Positions 11,400 through 22,311 of a DNA stretch of 64,000 bases are shown here, one piece after another (within the stretch, counting starts at the first letter, position 1; the number at the start of each line of letters is the position of its first letter). This stretch comes from Marchantia polymorpha subsp. ruderalis (Eukaryota > Streptophyta > Marchantiopsida > Marchantiales > Marchantiaceae), in assembly GCA_037833965.1 (NCBI GenBank), contig AP031354.1, positions 26,886,001 to 26,950,000 on the forward strand. The letters are read 5' to 3'. Under the pieces are notes generated by a model. It had not been told where the DNA came from. It was given only the letters and a program-made list of their open reading frames with translations, and made no database searches. A program made the translations under genes and the position numbers.

Positions 11400-14231
11400 T
11401 TCGTCTTCCGGCTGAATCGCTTCCGGCTCTTCTTCTTCTCCCACCGAACAGCAGGCAACGAATCCCACGAAGTAATCGGATTCGGTACCACTGGAATCCG
11501 ATCGCGCGGTCGACTCACTGTCCTCGCCCGATGTGTAACCTGCACTTGTCGATGGGGTCTCTCCTTCGTGCCTGACCCTATTCCAGGGCACCGTAATGGT
11601 TTTGGTCGGTTCCGAAGGATGGGGAAACTTAAGGTGATGCCTTCGCCAATCACATCTGACTTGTGCGCCATATAGCCATGGTCGCCCGAGCAGAACGTCA
11701 TAGCCCTGCTTCATCATCGGTTGAAGGATGATATACGTCAACCAAAAGTCCGCACCCCCGATGATTGTCTTGACATTGCGCAGCATACCTGCAGGCATTC
11801 TCCGCGTCTGATCTGCTAATCTCAACACACGCTTCGAGGGTTCGTATTGACTGAACCCCAAGGCTCTCGCTGTATCCTCCGTCATTATGTTGACTCCTGA
11901 TCCAGAGTCGATTGGCACCCTGCGTACACAACATCCTGCTATTTCCACATCGATCTCTGGTGGCCCTTGGTCTTCGCTCTCCACTTGATATACTTGAGAG
12001 GATGTGGATGCGCGCGGCTTCCGCGGATGCCGTAGCGAAAGCATCAACATTCTCCGATACGTCTTATTGTCCTCCAAGAGCTGCTTGAACGTGATGTTCA
12101 CTTTTCGACTCCCGAGATCTTCGACCAAGTCATAGTGGGCGCGTTGGGTCGCCGGGGTCGGCGACGACGCTCTGCGAGGTTCCACGGTGGCTGCCAACTT
12201 CGCCCCAAGGGAGGATGTCAAGTCTGGCCGCGGTGGGTCCTTGTGAGTGCGGATCGCTTTCTTCAACAGGTTGGCTACCTCGTTGCGGATATCCGGAGCA
12301 TAGTCCCGTTTCAGTAGGCGTACTGGCTCGTCCTCGACTGCTGTCTGGGGGCGCACTGCTGGTGCCTCTCGCGTAGCCGAAGACTTCCGAGCAGGTCGCA
12401 AGTCGGACTTGCTGGATGTCTTCTCCTTTCCTTTTCCCGTCCGGTCGTCGGTCCTCCGTTCGTGCTTGCGAGTGTCACGCTCTTGCTCCTTCGATTTCTT
12501 GGAACTACGAGTTTCGACCCGTGCGCACATAACCTCTTCAGCCGGCCACTCTTCGTCTTCGTCATCCCCGTCTGAACCTACTTCGACCTGGTTAACTTGG
12601 ACGTCCTCCTTGGCAGGAGTGTTCACAAATCGTACCGCTGGCCGAGGGACTGGTGGCTGATCACACTCTGGCGCAGTATGCCCGATCTTCTTGCAATTAC
12701 TACATGTCGGAGCATAATCGTTTCGCCTTTTTGGATGGGGACACTGCGGTGAGAAGTGCCCAACTTCCCCGCAATTATAACAAGCTCGCGGTGGCGGTGG
12801 GTCAAACGTCCCTGGAGGTGCTCTCCGCCTCACGGGTACCGTAGTGGCCCGATCCACCGGAATATATCGTGGGACTTGCATTGCTGAAACTGCAGGAGGG
12901 GTAGGAACCGACTGGACGGCGTAGGCTGTCTCTTCGCTAGCCTCTCCATAGTACTGAGGGTGCTCTCCATAGTACGGTTGTGCCCACTCTACTGCGTTGA
13001 CTGGATATGAAGGGCGGGTGGTAAGGCACTCGGTGTTTGCATGTCCCACCGCCCCGCACGTAGTACACCATAAGTTCGCTCGCACTCTCCCGGGTGATTT
13101 TCGGCGATCATGCCCGCCTACCACTTGAACCTTGAGATCGGCGAAGTCCTTCACAAGGGTCTCCATCTTCGAGGCTATGTCTCCCGGCGCTCTGTCTGTA
13201 GTCACTCGTCGGGTGCCCTTTTTCTTTGCTGACCCATGCTTCTTCCTCTTCTTCTCCTCCTCCGACGATGAGGTTTCCTCTTCTTCGGATGAGGAACGGT
13301 TCTCGTCCGAAGACGATTCCTCCGATGACGGAGTTGTACCTCTACGTCGTCTTCGCCCTCCCTTCGGTTTTCGCTCCTTCGACTCCCGTCTCTCTCTCCC
13401 TCTTCGGTTGAGAGTGGAAGTTTCGAAGGCTTCTGCCGATGCAATCACATCCTCAATAGTGTCGCACTTGCTGCGTCGGCAAAAAGTCTCCATCTCCCGA
13501 GTTAAACCGGTCACGTACCAATCCACAGCTTGTTGTACCGAGAAAGGGGACCCTGGTCCTGTTTTCGGTATTCTGTCGAGGAGGTCCAGAAATCTCTCAG
13601 TGTAGTCACGCAGACTCTCCTTCTTCTCTCGCTGCAAATTACGTAACTTTGTCAAAACCCGGCTGTCGTAGCCGAGCTCGCGAAAGCGGCGAAGGAACTT
13701 CTCCTTCAGCTGGGCCCATGTTGTCAACCCAGTCGGATCGATGCTCTCGTGATTGTACCAACTCCTCGCTTTCTTCCGCAGAAGGCTTGGAAAGATCCTT
13801 AGTCGGTCGTCGTCTGCGATCTCGCGATTGGCAATAGACACTGACTCGAACAACTTGATGTATGAATCTGCATCGTCGTCATCCCCACTCCCTTTGTACT
13901 TCGGGTAGGAATGTTTAGTAATCGGCTGAGGTAGCCGCACATTGGCTTGTCCGTCCGCCATCGGTGTGTCTGTCGACGGTTCTCGGGCGGTCGGTTCTAC
14001 TTCCCGAGGCGGGTCCGTGCAAGGAATATCTAGCAGAACTGTAAGCACCAAGTTTGGTTCCGAGTCGCCGGGGGTAGGTTCCCCAAGGATGTCGGCCGAA
14101 CTAGGCTTAGGTACTCTTTTTGGTGTTTTCTTGTTTTGACGCCGTGTCTCTTCCACGGCCTTCTCTGAATCTCGTCGGAACTTGCGGACAGCTCTAGCAC
14201 TTAGGTTGCTCCCGCTAGCCCCAGTCGACAT
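11397..14231 (-). CDS. gag-pro: Gag-protease polyprotein of E1 (944 residues)
   Basis: Forms the particle and supplies the aspartic protease. The start ATG is at 14229-14231, 46 bp from the primer site. Visible parts in order: a retrotransposon Gag domain (about 110-260, with RSWYNHES and LKEKFLRRFRELGY); a Ser/Glu-rich then Lys-rich stretch near 300-345; three CCHC knuckles (CTTCGAVGHANTEC, CYNCGEVGHFSPQC, CSNCKKIGHTAPEC); and the protease with active-site IDSGSGVNIM near 775. It ends DE-stop with the readthrough context above. It lacks the 7-residue duplication seen in E3. Confidence 0.93.
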   Translation of the reverse strand: MSTGASGSNLSARAVRKFRRDSEKAVEETRRQNKKTPKRVPKPSSADILGEPTPGDSEPNLVLTVLLDIPCTDPPREVEPTAREPSTDTPMADGQANVRLPQPITKHSYPKYKGSGDDDDADSYIKLFESVSIANREIADDDRLRIFPSLLRKKARSWYNHESIDPTGLTTWAQLKEKFLRRFRELGYDSRVLTKLRNLQREKKESLRDYTERFLDLLDRIPKTGPGSPFSVQQAVDWYVTGLTREMETFCRRSKCDTIEDVIASAEAFETSTLNRRGRERRESKERKPKGGRRRRRGTTPSSEESSSDENRSSSEEEETSSSEEEKKRKKHGSAKKKGTRRVTTDRAPGDIASKMETLVKDFADLKVQVVGGHDRRKSPGRVRANLWCTTCGAVGHANTECLTTRPSYPVNAVEWAQPYYGEHPQYYGEASEETAYAVQSVPTPPAVSAMQVPRYIPVDRATTVPVRRRAPPGTFDPPPPRACYNCGEVGHFSPQCPHPKRRNDYAPTCSNCKKIGHTAPECDQPPVPRPAVRFVNTPAKEDVQVNQVEVGSDGDDEDEEWPAEEVMCARVETRSSKKSKEQERDTRKHERRTDDRTGKGKEKTSSKSDLRPARKSSATREAPAVRPQTAVEDEPVRLLKRDYAPDIRNEVANLLKKAIRTHKDPPRPDLTSSLGAKLAATVEPRRASSPTPATQRAHYDLVEDLGSRKVNITFKQLLEDNKTYRRMLMLSLRHPRKPRASTSSQVYQVESEDQGPPEIDVEIAGCCVRRVPIDSGSGVNIMTEDTARALGFSQYEPSKRVLRLADQTRRMPAGMLRNVKTIIGGADFWLTYIILQPMMKQGYDVLLGRPWLYGAQVRCDWRRHHLKFPHPSEPTKTITVPWNRVRHEGETPSTSAGYTSGEDSESTARSDSSGTESDYFVGFVACCSVGEEEEPEAIQPEDE

Positions 14232-14277
14232 TCACCGAGCATGGCTGCTCGTAAAAACCCCGGTGTTGACGCAACTG

Positions 14278-14295
14278 TCCCCGGCAGCGGCGCCA
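14278..14295 (-). other. Primer-binding site of E1, tRNA-Asp type
   Basis: Minus strand TGGCGCCGCTGCCGGGGA, 22 bases inside the 5' LTR. It fits the 3' end of plant tRNA-Asp(GUC), the primer of Athila-type elements, except for C instead of T at position 9. The same C is present in E2 and E3. The tRNA match is from memory of plant tRNA-Asp. Confidence 0.82.
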
Positions 14296-15261
14296 AAAAG
14301 AAGTTGTCGGCTTCTTATGTAATAACCCACTAAAGGCTAAAACTGCAATATAGTGGTAGAAAGGTCGAACCCACAGGGACAGAGGAACACACAGGGTACA
14401 AAGTGTCACGTTTAACAGACTATTGATGAGTTTGAATTCTCAGGCGACTGTCACTCCCAGAAATACTGCACGTGTCCACTCGGAGCGCACTCGGAGGTCG
14501 CACAGTGCAGCGTAACACACACACACACACACACACCTAAAACTACAGAAACACAACCTAGAGATCCGTTAGGACCTCTACTCAAGATTTCAGGGGGGAA
14601 GTCTCTCGCGAGCACACTCGGCAAAGCTGCAGGCAGTGACTTCCAACTCCGGCTTTTACAACACTTCCACTAGCTTGCTGCTAGTGTAGGAAACCCGGTT
14701 TGGATTGCCTACTTCGGATCGAAGTCACTCAGACGCGGTGAACAACACTCTCAACTCACAAAACGCGCAGAGAACACAGGTCCGCACTGAAGGACTCACT
14801 GAGAAACATTCCAGTAACACAACAACAGTCTATTGAAGAGTTTGAATTCTCAGGCACTTGTCATTCCCAGAAATACTACAGGGGTTACCCTCAAGGCACC
14901 TGCTGCAGCGTAACCTGAATTTACAACCAAGGCTTACACGAAGTAGCAAAACTTCACTTTGGCATTAAGGGGAAAAATCCCAAGGAGTACAATCGGAAAG
15001 AAACACTCGAAGGAGTAGGGGCGAAACTGTTCAAGTATCTAACTAGTCACTGGCTCTGAGCATCGGCAGTCACCCGCAGGTGCAGATCCGAACTACTCAA
15101 GTCTCTAACCAATGTACTAGCTCTGAACATTCGGCCGAAGGCATACAGCTACAAAATGCGGAACGCTAAGTTGTAACTCCTCGTGCGTGGTGACAGAACT
15201 CAAGGACACAAACACGCAAAGGAAATGGGTTCCTGATCTGCACTTCTGATGGGAAAGAACC

Positions 15262-15290
15262 CCAGGCAAAACGCCTGGAACTATTTTATA
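15262..15290 (-). promoter_or_regulatory. LTR promoter core of E1: TATA box and hairpin
   Basis: Minus strand TATAAAATA (15282-15290) is followed at once by CCAGGC-GTTTT-GCCTGG, a 6-bp stem hairpin (15262-15278). Its position places the U3 frame upstream of the genomic RNA start, that is, in U3. The start site itself is inferred. Confidence 0.75.
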
Positions 15291-15326
15291 CCTTCTAAGT
15301 CCTACCTAACACTACACTGCACTACG

Positions 15327-18300
15327 CTACACGCCTGCGCGGAACCACGCTACACTACACTCCGCGGAACCTGTACTACGTCTCCTGCGCGGCCGACTGC
15401 CGCGCACTAACTCCCTACCCTGCCAATCTTCCGCTCGACTGCGCAGTCCCAACCGCTGCAACGCCGCGGACACCTCCCCTTCGAGGGCGGACATGGTATC
15501 CTGTGCCTTCGACAGAAAGGCATCGAGCTTCTTTGCTACCTTCCGCCGACTCCTACTGTCGCCTGACAACAACCCGGCTGCGCGCAATTCAAACTCTCGC
15601 AGTGTGAGTTTCTCCTGCGCCTTCACTTCCCAGTGGGCGTAGCCCTTGAGACAGTGGGCGACTCGCCTCGCCGTCTCCACCTTCGCGCGATCCGCCTCCT
15701 TCCTGCGATCTTCTTCAATTATCACTAATTGCGATTCGGCTTCAGCACGTTGCGCTCTCAATTCGCCACACTCTGACTGTAACCTGCGGATTAACTCTTC
15801 ATCCGCCTGCCGTGCGAGCTGACATTGTTCCAACAACCGCGTCTGTCGCACGAGCTCCTCTGACAAAATCCGATTCTGGGCCTGCTCAGAGTTGAGTGCT
15901 TCCTTGACCTTCACCTGCTCCTTGGTGAGCTCGCCCAGTTTCTCATCCTTCATCTTCTCGGAGTGCTTGTAGAATTTCTGATTAAGCTTGTACTGACCCC
16001 ACAAGCACGCATGCTTCTCCTTCAAGTCCTTCAACTCCTGGTCCACTCTAGCTAATAGCTTGCTGGTGTGGACTTTAGTGCGAGTCCTCCTGCGCACTAA
16101 CTCGATGTAAGATCCCGGCTGGAGTGGGTCGGCGTATTTATCGACCTTGCGATCCAAGTACCGCAGCAACGGAATCACCTGCTCAGAGAGCGCCGCCGCC
16201 GGCGCTCCAACAATTTCCTCCTCCTCCTCCTCGGTGTCTTCTGCTCCTGACATTTCTTCCGTGGAGCCTCCGTCGTCATCATCCGAGTGGAGAATTTCAG
16301 TCGCCATTGATTGCGTCGGCGACTGCCCCGAGTGGGGCTGCACGTCCTCGACGTGTGCTGCCTGCGAAGGCACGGCTGCAGCCTCGCTGCTCGTCGCCAA
16401 AATGTCTAAGGCGGAAGGCGAATGTATCCGAGCGGCATCCCCGTCGCTCGCTGGTTGATTGCCTACCGCGTTCTCTCTGTCGCCGTCGTCCGTCGCCGAA
16501 GGCGATCGAGCGGAGGGTGGCTGCGCGGGGTTTGATTGCGCATCGCGCGTCGAGATTTCATCCCGCGGACAGTCACTCCGCTCCTCCGTCTGTTGCTGCT
16601 CCCTTGATCGGTCCGTGGGGGCTGTGCCCGGTCCGTGTGCAGGCGCATTTGCCGGCGCCTTGTCCGCCGCAGGCGTAGCGCCGCGGACATCTATCGCCGA
16701 AGGCGACATGGCCGGGGGCCGCACGCCCGATGTTCCTTGGCCTATAGGCCCTACCGCCGAAGGCGCATCTATCGGCGGACTTCCCGCCGATGGTGCGGCC
16801 TCCGCACGCTCTCTGCTCGTATCTCCTCGGCTCGAAGGCCCTGGCGCCGAAGGCGCAAATTGCGGCGCGTGGTGCGCCGGAGGGTCTGGCCCCGAGGGCC
16901 GGTGTCTCGTAGGCGGTTCTTCCGCCGGCTCCTTCCCCTTCCTACGTTGGAACGGGGGTGATTCTTGCCTGTGCACAGGCGGCACGTGTGGAGGTGTCGT
17001 GTGCACAGGCGACCTGTGCACAGGTGAGCGCCTGTGCACAGGCGGACTGCTCCTTCCCACGCGTAAGCGTAGATCCACGTCCACTTGTGTTCGCCGGTCC
17101 GCGGAGGCTCGTCCGTCCGCGGAGGTTCGCCTGTGCGCAAACGGAACATCTGTCCGCATCGCACGTGGTAACTCCGGAGGCCCTTGGCCCGTAGGCGGCC
17201 TCTCTCCCGACGAGGTTGCAGCGTGGCCCGTTGCTCCTGCGGTCGTCCGCGCTTCCTCTCGCCTCTCTGGCGACGCACTTCCTATCTCCGTCGCAATCGT
17301 CGCCATGTCTGCACTGTTAGCTGGCAACACCAGTCTGCGTGCCTTCTGCTTCGGCCGGCTGTATGGCTCGCACAGCGGCCGCGGTCGAATGGGAGCAGAG
17401 GGTTCTTGATGCTGCTCCTCTTCAGACCCTTCCCTCCATCGCCGCTTCCGCGGCACTCGCGCTGCAGGGGTGTGTCTCCCTTCGTCCCTCCGTCTTGATG
17501 GGGTAGAAGTCGGTGACTCCTCTGCATCAGTATCGACCTCGTTCTCCCGCACATACTTCCCGGGATGGTCGATGGACAATGGCGGAAAATGTTCAAGCTC
17601 CGCCGCTGTCAAACAATTCCGCTGTCGATAAAAATTGATGAGGAAAGGAGAAAGATGGTTTAGAGTCCCCCCCTTCTCCTCAAACGCGTGCTGTCGCATC
17701 ACCCTGTGCAGGATGCTCGCCCAGTGAATTGGAGTTCCCTCGATGACGCACTCCACAAAAGAGACCTGCCACAATGTGATGTAGCAGGCGCGGTGCGGCT
17801 GCAGTAATTGCATCAGCGCCGCGGACAAAGTCCGGCGAAATCGATCCTTGTAATCACGGGTCCTATACCCATTCTTGGTAGACCTCCCGGTCTTGAACAG
17901 CTCCACAAATTGCGCCTCTTCTTGCTTGGTCACCTTGATGCTCTCACTGTCGAAAAGGAGATGCCCTGGCGTGCCAGCACATCGTCCCAACGCCTGCGCC
18001 CAATCTTGGACTGTCCACCGATCAACATGCGGACGCAATCCGCGCGAGGGTGGTCCCTGTGGCTCTAGCCACTCGCGCACCATATTCGCGCAGATGTAAT
18101 TCCATCCCCATAGCAAGAAATCGAGCTTTCTTGCTATTAAGCGCTCCTCGAAAGCGCGCAGCCCGTTCTGCGGCAGGCGAAGTGGCACCATCCGCAATCT
18201 GCTCGGTCTCGTCATTGCGTTCCTGGGGTTCGCTCGCCCGCTCATTCTACTTCCGCACTGCCCGCGTTTCTTTCTCTCTCGGCAAACTCTAATCGCTCTC

Positions 18301-18467
18301 AATTCCAAATCACGCGCACTCACTTCTCCCTCAATCAACAAGAAATCTCCTGTGCGACGACGTCGAGAATGTTCCGCAGCCAGCAGATGGATGCGCGCAG
18401 CGCGCACAAGAGATTGGAATCGCGAATTCAAGAATGGGACGTTCTCCGCCGCCCGGTCGAAGGTCAT
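15327..18467 (-). CDS. U3-encoded 1046-residue protein of E1 5' LTR, unknown function
   Basis: Complete open frame inside U3, same sense as gag-pol. Residues 1-330 form a conserved, probably folded region (LRLPQNGLRAFEERLIARK, LLWGWNYICANMVREWLEP, WASILHRVMRQHAF). Its layout recalls plant transposon-associated domains, but I cannot assign it. About 330-720 is Pro/Ser/Arg-rich and looks disordered. It includes basic clusters (PRKRRWRE, RPKQKARR) that could be nuclear signals, and repeated PVHR units. An acidic run follows near 740-760. About 790-975 is heptad-like and rich in E, K, L and Q, so a likely coiled coil. The tail is basic (SRPRRRRS). No RT, protease, envelope signal peptide or membrane segment is seen. 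Near-identical frames in S1, E2 and E3 argue that it is a real gene. Confidence 0.8.
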   Translation of the reverse strand: MTFDRAAENVPFLNSRFQSLVRAARIHLLAAEHSRRRRTGDFLLIEGEVSARDLELRAIRVCRERKKRGQCGSRMSGRANPRNAMTRPSRLRMVPLRLPQNGLRAFEERLIARKLDFLLWGWNYICANMVREWLEPQGPPSRGLRPHVDRWTVQDWAQALGRCAGTPGHLLFDSESIKVTKQEEAQFVELFKTGRSTKNGYRTRDYKDRFRRTLSAALMQLLQPHRACYITLWQVSFVECVIEGTPIHWASILHRVMRQHAFEEKGGTLNHLSPFLINFYRQRNCLTAAELEHFPPLSIDHPGKYVRENEVDTDAEESPTSTPSRRRDEGRHTPAARVPRKRRWREGSEEEQHQEPSAPIRPRPLCEPYSRPKQKARRLVLPANSADMATIATEIGSASPERREEARTTAGATGHAATSSGERPPTGQGPPELPRAMRTDVPFAHRRTSADGRASADRRTQVDVDLRLRVGRSSPPVHRRSPVHRSPVHTTPPHVPPVHRQESPPFQRRKGKEPAEEPPTRHRPSGPDPPAHHAPQFAPSAPGPSSRGDTSRERAEAAPSAGSPPIDAPSAVGPIGQGTSGVRPPAMSPSAIDVRGATPAADKAPANAPAHGPGTAPTDRSREQQQTEERSDCPRDEISTRDAQSNPAQPPSARSPSATDDGDRENAVGNQPASDGDAARIHSPSALDILATSSEAAAVPSQAAHVEDVQPHSGQSPTQSMATEILHSDDDDGGSTEEMSGAEDTEEEEEEIVGAPAAALSEQVIPLLRYLDRKVDKYADPLQPGSYIELVRRRTRTKVHTSKLLARVDQELKDLKEKHACLWGQYKLNQKFYKHSEKMKDEKLGELTKEQVKVKEALNSEQAQNRILSEELVRQTRLLEQCQLARQADEELIRRLQSECGELRAQRAEAESQLVIIEEDRRKEADRAKVETARRVAHCLKGYAHWEVKAQEKLTLREFELRAAGLLSGDSRSRRKVAKKLDAFLSKAQDTMSALEGEVSAALQRLGLRSRAEDWQGRELVRGSRPRRRRSTGSAECSVAWFRAGV

Positions 18468-19711
18468 GGTCGGCTCTTGGTCGTGAAGAACGTCTCACTT
18501 GATGGCCGCGCCGGCTGTACGCTGGAACGGTCTTCGCTCTCACGCGCGGCTTCACGCTCCGCCGTCGTCGATTAAACTCTCACGCTCGAATTGGCGGATT
18601 TGAACTCCGCGAGCGTATTACCCTGTGGACATGGGGGCGTAGCGCCGAAGGCGAGTTTTCCGCCTTGCGCGGTACACTTGTTCGTACCGCCCCTCGGCCA
18701 ATCCCCCTCTGCCTTGACGCGTGTGTCCGCATGTCGGACAAAAGTTCAACTCCTGCCGGTGCGCAGGCAGGAGCCTCGGCGGATTCTCCGCCGGCACGGA
18801 ACCTCATCCTCCTGTGCACAGGCGTTCGCCTGTGCGCAGGCGAATTCCGTGCGCTACGTCGCGCTGGCGCGGAAGGCGTTGACCGTGGTCAGCCGTCTCC
18901 GTCCAGTCTGTCCGTTCCTTGTCTCTCCGTCGGCGCTTCCGCCGCCGCAACTCCGTCCGTCCAAGAGCGCATCCACCCTTCCCGTCCGCACAGTCCGTAC
19001 CAATTTGATTACTCTGGCGGCTCTTCCGACTTACGCGGCGCCGCGCTGGCGCGGAAGGCGCCGTACACTTTCTACCTCACAAGGCGCATTTCTAGGGCCC
19101 AAGGCGGATTTTCCGCCGACGCCGAAGTGCCTGTGCACAGGCGAACGCCTGTGCGTAGGCGGACTTCGCGCCTTCCCTAACCCTACTTCGCCTGTGCACA
19201 GGCGAACGCCTTCGTCCGCGCATAGGACAAAACTTGATTCCCCCTTCCGCGTAGGCGGAATTCGCGCCGGTGGCGAACTCCTTCCGCCGTAGGCGACCGC
19301 CTCCGTTTCTTCCAGTAGCGATAACTCCCTAAGTCCTTGTCCGTTCCAAGCGTTCTTGGGCTCGTTGGAATCAGTGCGTCGAGCTCTTTCCAACGGGACC
19401 CTAACTTGGTCAAGGCGCCCGAGGGTTGACCTAATTATGGAGGGTTCCCTTACAGCCGCGGACGCAACCTCCGAAGGCGGGTTTTGCGTCTTGCGCCACA
19501 GAAATCCTAACTGCAGAGCTCGCAGGGAGGGTGATGCCTGTCCTTACTGCGGCACCCCAAATCCCAGATTCTACAAGATCCCTCGAGAATCCCCGCGATC
19601 TTCCGGATTCACTCTGTTTTGATGTACCGAAGGCTATTTACAATGCTGCCAGGGTACAGTTTTCCAAAAATGTTTTAATTTCCTCAAAATTGCCAAAAGT
19701 GGGGTACCACA

Positions 19712-22311
19712 ACGAGCTCCTCTGACAAAATCCGATTCTGGGCCTGCTCAGAAATGAGTGCTTCCTTGACCTTCACCTGCTCCTTGGTGAGCTCGTCCAG
19801 TTTCTCATCCTTCATCTTCTCGGAGTGCTTGTAGAATTTCTGATTAAGCTTGTACTGACCCCACAAGCACGCATGCTTCTCCTTCAATTCCTTCAACTCC
19901 TGGTCCACTCTAGCTAATAGCTTGCTGGTGTGGACTTTAGTGCGAGTCCGCCTGCGCACTAACTCGATGTAAGATCCCGGCTGGAGTGGGTCGGCGTATT
20001 TATCGACCTTGCGATCCAAGTACCGCAGCAACGGAATCACCTGCTCAGAGAGCGCCGCCGCCGGCGCTCCAACAATTTCCTCCTCCTTCTCCTCGGTGTC
20101 TTCTGCTCCTGACATTTCTTCCGTGGAGCCTCCGTCGTCATCATCCGAGTGGAGAATTTCAGTCGCCATTGATTGCGTCGGCGACTGCCCCGAGTGGGGC
20201 TGCACGTCATCGACGTGTGCTGCCTGCAAAGGCACGGCTGCAGCCTCGCTGCTCGTCGCCAAAATGTCTAAGGCGGAAGGCGAATGTACCCGTGTGGCAT
20301 CCCCGTCGCTCGCTTGTTGATTGTCTACCGCATCCTCTCTGCCGCCGTCGTCCGCCGCCGAAGGCGATCGAGCGGAGGGTGACTGCGCGGGGTTTGATTG
20401 CGCATCGCGCATCGAGATTTCATCCCGCGGACAGTCACTCCGCTCCTCCGTCTGTTGCTGCTCCCTTGATCGGTCCGTGGGGGCTGTGCCCGGCCCGTGC
20501 GCAGGCGCATTTGCCGGCGCCTTGTCCGCCGCAGGCGTAGCGCCGCGGACATCTATCGCCGAAGGCGACATGGCCGGGGGCCGCACGCCCGATGTTCCTT
20601 GGCCTATAGGCCCTACCGCCGAAGGCGCATCTATCGGCGGACTTCCCGCCGATGGTGCGGCCTCCGCACGCTCTCTGCTCGTATCTCCTCGGCTCAAAGG
20701 CCCTGGCGCCGAAGGCGCAAATTGCGGCGCGTGGTGCGCCGGAGGGTCTGGCCCCGAGGGTCGGTGTCTCGTAGGCGGTTCTTCCGCCGGCTCCTTCCCC
20801 TTCCTACGTTGGAACGGGGGTGATTCTTGCCTGTGCACAGGCGGCACGTGTGGAGGCGTCCTGTGCACAGGCGACCTGTGCACAGGCGGACTGCTCCTTC
20901 CCACGCGTAAGCGTAGATCCACGTCCACTTGTGTTCGCCGGTCCGCGGAGGCTCGTCCGTCCGCGGAGGCTCGTCTGTGCGCAAACGGAACATCTGTCCG
21001 CATCGCACGTGGTAACTCCGGAGGCCCTTGGCCCGTAGGCGGCCTTTCTCCCGTCGAGGTTGCAGCGTGGCCCGTTGCTCCTGCGGTCGTCCGCGCTTCC
21101 TCCTGCCTCTCTGGCGACGCACTTCCTATCTCCGTCGCAATTGTCGCCGTGTCCGCACTGTCGGCTGGTAACACCAGTCTGCGTGCCTTCTGCTTCGGCC
21201 GGCTGTATGGCTCGCACAGCGGCCGCGGTCGAATGGGAGCAGAGGGTTCTTGATGCTGCTCCTCTTCAGACTCTTCCCTCCATCGCCGCTTCCGCGGCAC
21301 TCGTGCTGCAGGAGTGTGTCTCCCTTCGTCCCTCCGTCTTGATGGGGTAGAAGTCGGTGACTCCTCTGCATCAGTGTCGACCTCGTTCTCCCGCACATAC
21401 TTCCCGGGATGGTCGATGGACAATGGCGGAAAATGTTCAAGCTCCGCCGCTGTCAAACAATTCCGCTGTCGATAAAAATTGATGAGGAAAGGAGAAAGAT
21501 GGTTTAGAGTTCCCCCCTTCTCCTCAAACGCGTGCTGTCGCATCACCCTGTGCAGGATGCTCGCCCAGTGAATTGGAGTTCCCTCGATGACGCACTCCAC
21601 AAAAGAGACCTGCCACAATGTGATGTAGCAGGCGCGGTGCGGCTGCACTAATTGCATCAGCGCCGCGGACAAAGTCCGGCGAAATCGATCCTTGTAATCA
21701 CGGGTCCTGTACCCATTCTTGGTAGACCTCCCGGTCTTGAACAGCTCCACAAATTGTGCCTCTTCTTGCTTGGTCACCTTGATGCTCTCACTGTCGAAAA
21801 GGAGATGCCCTGGCATGCCAGCACATCTTCCCAACGCCTGCGCCCAATCTTGGACTGTCCACCGATCAACATGCGGACGCAATCCGCGCGAGGGTGGTCC
21901 CTGTGGCTCTAGCCACTCGCGCACCATATTCGCACAGATGTAATTCCATCCCCATAGCAAGAAATCGAGCTTTCTTGCTATTAAGCGCTCCTCAAAAGCG
22001 CGCAGCCCGTTCTGCGGTAGGCGAAGTGGCACCATCCGCAATCTGCTCGGTCTCGTCATTGCGTTCCTAGGGTTCGCTCGCCCGCTCATTCTACTTCCGC
22101 ACAGCCCGGGTTTCTTTCTCTCTCGGCAAACTCTAATCGCCCTCAATTCCAAATCACGCGCACTCACTTCTCCCTCAATCAACAAGAAATCTCCTATGCG
22201 ACGACGTCGAGAATGTTCCGCAGCCAGCAGATGGATGCGCGCAGCGCGCACAAGAGATTGGAATCGCGAATTCAAGAATGGGACGTTCTCCGCCGCCCGG
22301 TCGAAGGTCAT
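19712..22311 (-). pseudogene. U3 frame of E2 3' LTR, cut by E1
   Basis: Opens at ATG 22309-22311 and is uninterrupted for about 866 residues: N-terminal domain, Pro-rich middle, acidic run and half of the coiled coil. It is then broken by the end of E1 and runs about nine codons into the E1 LTR terminus. The rest of the frame must lie left of base 1. E2 copies share LDELTKE and ALISEQAQ, which distinguishes them from E1. Confidence 0.9.

Larger units (their letters stand above)
1..19711 (-). mobile_element. E1: GU-family Ty3/gypsy retrotransposon, left end outside the window
   Basis: Read on the minus strand: 5' LTR 14318-19711, primer site 14278-14295, gag-pro 11397-14231, pol 8556-11396, polypurine tract 8519-8531, and a 3' LTR made of 6019-8518 plus 1-619, split by solo LTR S1. 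The outer end of the 3' LTR lies before base 1. Element E1 is itself inserted in the 3' LTR of E2: bases 19712-19716 (ACGAG) are the right copy of its 5-bp target duplication, and the left copy must lie outside the window. RT, RNase H and integrase order is that of Ty3/gypsy. No chromodomain or second RNase H is visible, which fits the Athila-like side of the non-chromovirus clade. Confidence 0.93.
14318..19711 (-). repeat. 5' LTR of E1, complete
   Basis: Length 5394 bp, from TGTAATAACCC (left) to GGGGTACCACA (right). On the minus strand: distal U3 19711-18468, U3 frame 18467-15327, TATA box 15290-15282, then R/U5 to 14318. R/U5 (14318-15281) has no gene. It holds a CA microsatellite near 14515-14534 and a diverged internal duplication described for E3. 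Distal U3 holds palindromic repeats and the shared 45-bp module (about 19352-19396). Confidence 0.95.

Noticed and set aside
16459-17409. Antisense frame of ~310-316 codons across the middle of the U3 gene, present in most copies (also 20321-21253, 34059-35003, 45269-46213)
   Set aside because: It mirrors the GC-rich palindromic repeats of the sense gene. Its peptide is low-complexity Ala/Gly/Ser/Cys, and the sense frame explains the conservation better.
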